This document shows, piece after piece, positions 60,091-64,000 of a stretch of 64,000 nt of DNA. The position numbers and the translations under genes are program-made. Each line of letters begins with the position of its first letter. Positions within the stretch are counted from its first letter, which is position 1. Source of the DNA: Plectrocnemia conspersa (Eukaryota; Arthropoda; Insecta; Trichoptera; Polycentropodidae). Location of the stretch: positions 124,001-188,000 of the forward strand of contig VTFK01000401.1 of NCBI GenBank assembly GCA_009617715.1, given 5' to 3'. The notes under the pieces were generated by a model. The model was given only the letters and a program-made list of their open reading frames with translations. It was not told where the DNA came from and did not search any database.

Positions 60091-60344
60091 TAACTCACGA
60101 TCGTCTTAGTATTATTGTTATTATTCTGTAAAGTTCGTTTTTTTCATTTTTATGGGGCATAGTGACATACAGTTTGGAAATCACTGCGTTAAGTTATATA
60201 GCCAATATATTTTTAATGGTAATAAAAATCATTGCAAACATATTTTATATTTTTTATATATATTCATAAAATTGGCTCTTAGACTATTGAGAATTTTCAC
60301 TCTTAGATTACAATAATTTGATTTAAATATATATAAATATAAAA

Positions 60345-61030
60345 TTCAACTATATAAGTGTGCAGACACATATAAACTCAGACAGAGACAGACAGTGTAG
60401 AAACGGTGCGCGCAGTGTTACTGGCCCCGGGTTCACAGCATCAGCGGGAGCAGATCAATAACTAAGAGGCAAGAGCCCCAGTAGGATTTCAGTCCCGGCC
60501 CAGGAAGGTCCTGTCTCAAGTCACTTGCGCAGTCGAGCTTTCAGGCCAAAGGATCAAAGGTATCGTACCATTAGCGTAGCATTGTGCCATAACATCTCGC
60601 AACCCTACACCGCTGCGTTTTACATTTCTAAGATGCTAGGAAACGGCTTTCTCTCCGATCTTCCCAATCCCCGAAGGGATCGGTCTATCGATCATTGTCT
60701 CTCGAGAACCGACGCACTTATACATAGCGCGGCGAGTGTTTACTCGCATCGTCACAATTGTTATTATTGTAATGATAAATAGTTTTTAATGAAAAGTGAC
60801 AGATGCAATGAACCCTGGTGGGACAACAATTTACCGGGCGGATATGTGTGGGAGACGGACGCCATTTTTGTCGCCACTACGAATGCATTGTCTGGAAAAA
60901 AGTCCAGGATAGTGGCAGCTGGTAGACGCCAACGCCCACCGCTATTTTTTTTTGGGCAGCTGTAGCGTCCTTTGTACCATTTTTAGGGGTCTAGGGATCG
61001 ATGCGAATATCGAAAGCTGCAAACTCCCTG
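60345..61030. other. GC-rich island of unknown nature
   Basis: About 680 bp of distinctly GC-richer sequence with TATATAAG near 60351 and repeats of CAGACAGAGACAGACAG. A CCCGGGTTCACAGCATCAGC stretch and several CpG-rich blocks (GATCGGTCTATCGATC, GCGCGGCGAG) follow. The longest open frame (60525-60782) has no family I recognise. A solo LTR/5' leader of an LTR retrotransposon and a promoter with non-coding exon are both possible. Confidence 0.35.
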
Positions 61031-61439
61031 CCGATCGTTCAAAAGAAGCGTTTGGAGTTTGCACATTTTGGTTGCTTAATATAATGAAAAAATAACATTG
61101 CGATCTTTTGCGATTTCAACTTATGTATTGCGTAGCATTCGAATTCTAAAGCCTTATCAAATAAGTAATTAATAAAATATTTTATATGGCTTAAATATCG
61201 ACTTTTCGTTGTTTATGAAATACCAGAATTTATTATTATTATTATTTTACATTAAAGCAGAGAAGAACAAAAGAATAACGGTCCTAATGAATTGAAAGCT
61301 ACTGAATATTTTAATTAAAAATAAAATAAATAACAATAAAAACATTAAAATATAATGTAAAAATAACGATCGATTAAAAATTAGTGCTAATGAATGTCAA
61401 GCACGTACAATCAATAAAAACATCCTTAGCGCTATTATC

Positions 61440-61990
61440 TTAATACATATATTCATATCCCCATTGGTCGGTGTAATTAAATAAAATGTCGACAGTTGTG
61501 TGAGTAATATAATTTATAGTTTCTTCTTCACTAGTATCCTCATCCTTTTCCTCTTCATGTTGATAACAAGAAATATTTTCTGAATCACTTAAACCATTAT
61601 TTATTTATCTGCGTTGAAAATAGTCCTAGTTTTGTCAGAATCCACTTAAGCACTTGCTGCATTATGAAGAATTTTCTTCTTTAATCGTAATAATATCCTT
61701 TACTATTTTTACTTTGGACTAAGAATCAGATAAACATGCAGCAAGTCATTTCTTTCTTAAAAATAACAGTATTGTCAATATATTTACGAAATACTTCCTA
61801 GACCATAGATTGATTAAAATATTAAGTATAATAGTTGTTTTCATTATGCATTACTGCTTTATGCATTAGAACCTACACTTTTGATTTTGAACCAATTTTG
61901 AAAGAACTTTACAACGATTTTTAATTCCAGTTATATTGATTTTTCTGCTTATTTGTGTTTTTTATATAAAGCGCATTCTAAATATAATAT
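61440..61990 (-). mobile_element. transposase acidic-tail remnant
   Basis: The minus strand encodes SDSENISCYQHEEEKDED followed by a TSEEETINYI-type acidic tail, with a WGYEY ending. It parallels the tails at 35600 and 52860. About 300 bp further along (61880-61990) there is an extremely decayed counterpart of the DDE block. Confidence 0.5.
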
Positions 61991-62404
61991 ATTTTTTATG
62001 TATATGTATATATATTAAACACTGATACTTTGTACTATGTTTTGAAAGCTTTAATTTCATATATCAATTCTGTAAAAATAAAATAATTTTTGTATTTAAT
62101 CACAAAATATATTAAGAATATAAAATCGATTTTTTGCTCTTGTTCTTAAATTACATGTCTTATTATTATAAAAATGAAAGAATATTTTAAGCTATGTACT
62201 AATTAAATTTAGTTTTTTAGTGTTAACAATTTATTAATTCTAATTTATAACTTGTTATAATTATATTTAATAATATTTATTTATTATGAAAATATGTTCA
62301 TATTTGTGTTATTTTAATTAAAATATTTATTATTGATTAATAATGTTATATATAAATAGAATGCACTGATTAAAAAAATGTCATCCTCAAATCCAACAAA
62401 TAAA

Positions 62405-63735
62405 ATGGTCAGTAAATCTGAATAAATTGCCAATTTATATGTAACTCCGATATCAAAACTAATTTTTACAGAGAAATTTTATAATTTCTTATTCAGTAGA
62501 AATATGACTGAAAAACATATAAATTAATTAATAATCCTTAAATGATTAAATGACCGTTAAATGGTCAGCAAACTTTAAACGAAACGACCACTAATTTGAT
62601 TTATATTATATATGGTCAGGAACGTTTTGGCAAATGTTTTTGATAGTGCTCCGATTGCATCTTTTAACTGGTTATACCGAAAATTCCAAAAATATTTTTT
62701 TTATGTAGCAATTTCATAACGCGTAATTTCCGTTCTCTATTAAAATATTAACTTTAAAGCAAAATATAAATACCATTTAACTTAAAATTTATAATTTGAT
62801 ATAAAAATAGTCATACTAATAGTTTAAATTAAATTACTAACCTACTGATAGTTTAATTAAATTGTCAGTTTTTTAAAATAATTATTGATCAGTAAATTTT
62901 AAATGAAACTGTCATTAATATTTGTAATTTATAATCAGTAAGTTTTTTATACTTCGATTATTTCTGTTAACTGGTTATAGCAAAAATAACAAAACTATTT
63001 TTTAATTACATTTAAAATTAAAAAAAATATGGGTTTTAATAGTTGAATTTTATAATGCATAACATATTATAAAATATCATTACAATTTAACATATAATTT
63101 AATATACGAATAGCCCGTTAAATAAATAGCAATTATTCGCCACAGTTTACTTAAATTATCAGATTTTTAAAAGCATTATTGGTCAGTATGTTTTAAATGA
63201 AACTATCATTATTATTATTAATATATGGTCAGGTAATAATAATAATGGTCCGTAAACTTTTGACAAACGGTCAGTAAAGTACAGTTGATAATTTTATTAA
63301 TATACATATGTTAATATTTGGTCAGTAACTTTTTGACAAGCGGACAATAAACCCCGATTACCTTTATTACATGGTTATATCGACAATCAATGTCATTAAG
63401 TTGCAAATGAGAGGGGTAATACTATTTTTAAAATAATGTCAGTAAATAATTTTAAATGGCCAGTAACACAGTGTAACCAACAAATTACATTTTTTTAATT
63501 ATTATTTATTATTTTAGTACAAAAAAATTTAATACATAATTTGTATTAAAAAGTTAGTAAAAACATAAGTACCATTTTATATAAAAATTGATATTTATTT
63601 AATAATTACTGCCAATAAATTTATTATCATAAAACTATTCATAAAATTACTAGTTTTTAATGCAATCAGTTACCGCTTTTTAAATTACTGACCATTAATT
63701 AAAAATACTAAGCATTAATAAAATTACTGACCAAA
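62405..63735. mobile_element. GGTCAGTAA-repeat element or array
   Basis: At least ten copies of GGTCAGTAA/GGTCAG-type words in + orientation between 62405 and 63480 (e.g. ATGGTCAGTAAATCTG, ACGGTCAGTAAAGTAC). They switch to TTACTGACC orientation at 63685-63735. The design matches the GGTCAGAAT arms of the Mutator-like elements at 33650 and 47872, but the unit differs. No ORF. Probably another non-autonomous relative with long, repeat-built inverted arms. Confidence 0.5.
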
Positions 63736-64000
63736 TAAGTATTTATTACGTTTTTTTAATGTTATATTTTTAATATTTAAGTTACTATTTTATATTAAAC
63801 GCATAACTTTTAACAATATTATTAATTTTACGTTTCAATTGAAATCATTTTTAAATAGGTTATATTAATTCTAACCTCACTTTTGCAATTATATTACATT
63901 AAAATTAATATTACCTTAAACTAAAGTTGAATTCAACTAACTTTACCTATGAATTTGCATGGATGGAAACTAATCAAAATTAGTTTACGTTACATTGAAA
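63736..64000. other. AT-rich right edge
   Basis: No feature seen. Confidence 0.4.

Overview
The window looks like AT-rich nuclear DNA of an insect. Every recognisable host gene is split by many short introns (mostly 60-75 bp, GT...AG). There are no operons or ribosome-binding sites, and most long introns and intergenic stretches are filled by transposon remnants. The many introns in the VPS13B-like gene argue against a fly. A hemipteroid or other non-dipteran insect is plausible, but I cannot fix the species.

Layout. (1) 1-1648: the last two coding exons of an RCC2-like gene (+). (2) 1649-12343: a transposon-rich interval. It holds small inverted-repeat elements, a PIF/Harbinger element whose decayed transposase (+) and intact MADF-BESS gene (-) are interlocked through each other's introns, a three-copy 250-bp tandem repeat, a decayed Transib/RAG1-like transposase and a non-LTR retrotransposon. 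(3) 12344-43155: a complete VPS13B (COH1)-like gene (+). I could place 72 exons in one consistent reading frame of 3,947 codons, close to the ~4,000 residues of the animal family. Its large introns hold LINE, Tc1-like, hAT-like, pogo-like, TTAA-bounded and Mutator-like elements. (4) 43156-44840: the intergenic gap, largely two inverted-repeat elements. (5) 44841-54323: a DPY19-like C-mannosyltransferase gene (+), nine exons, with an apparent 1-nt frameshift in exon 7. Its introns hold a Tc1/mariner-type transposase relic and a Mutator-like (SWIM finger) relic. (6) 54324-64000: no host gene recognised. It contains inverted-repeat elements, a LINE 3' end, a transposase tail, two unexplained GC-rich islands and a GGTCAGTAA-repeat array at the right edge.

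The three host genes have unrelated housekeeping roles: RCC2 in chromatin and microtubules, VPS13B in lipid transfer at Golgi/endosome contacts, and DPY19 in ER tryptophan C-mannosylation. They share only orientation. The most unusual structure is the reciprocal intron nesting of transposase and MADF gene in the PIF/Harbinger element at 4462-7221.
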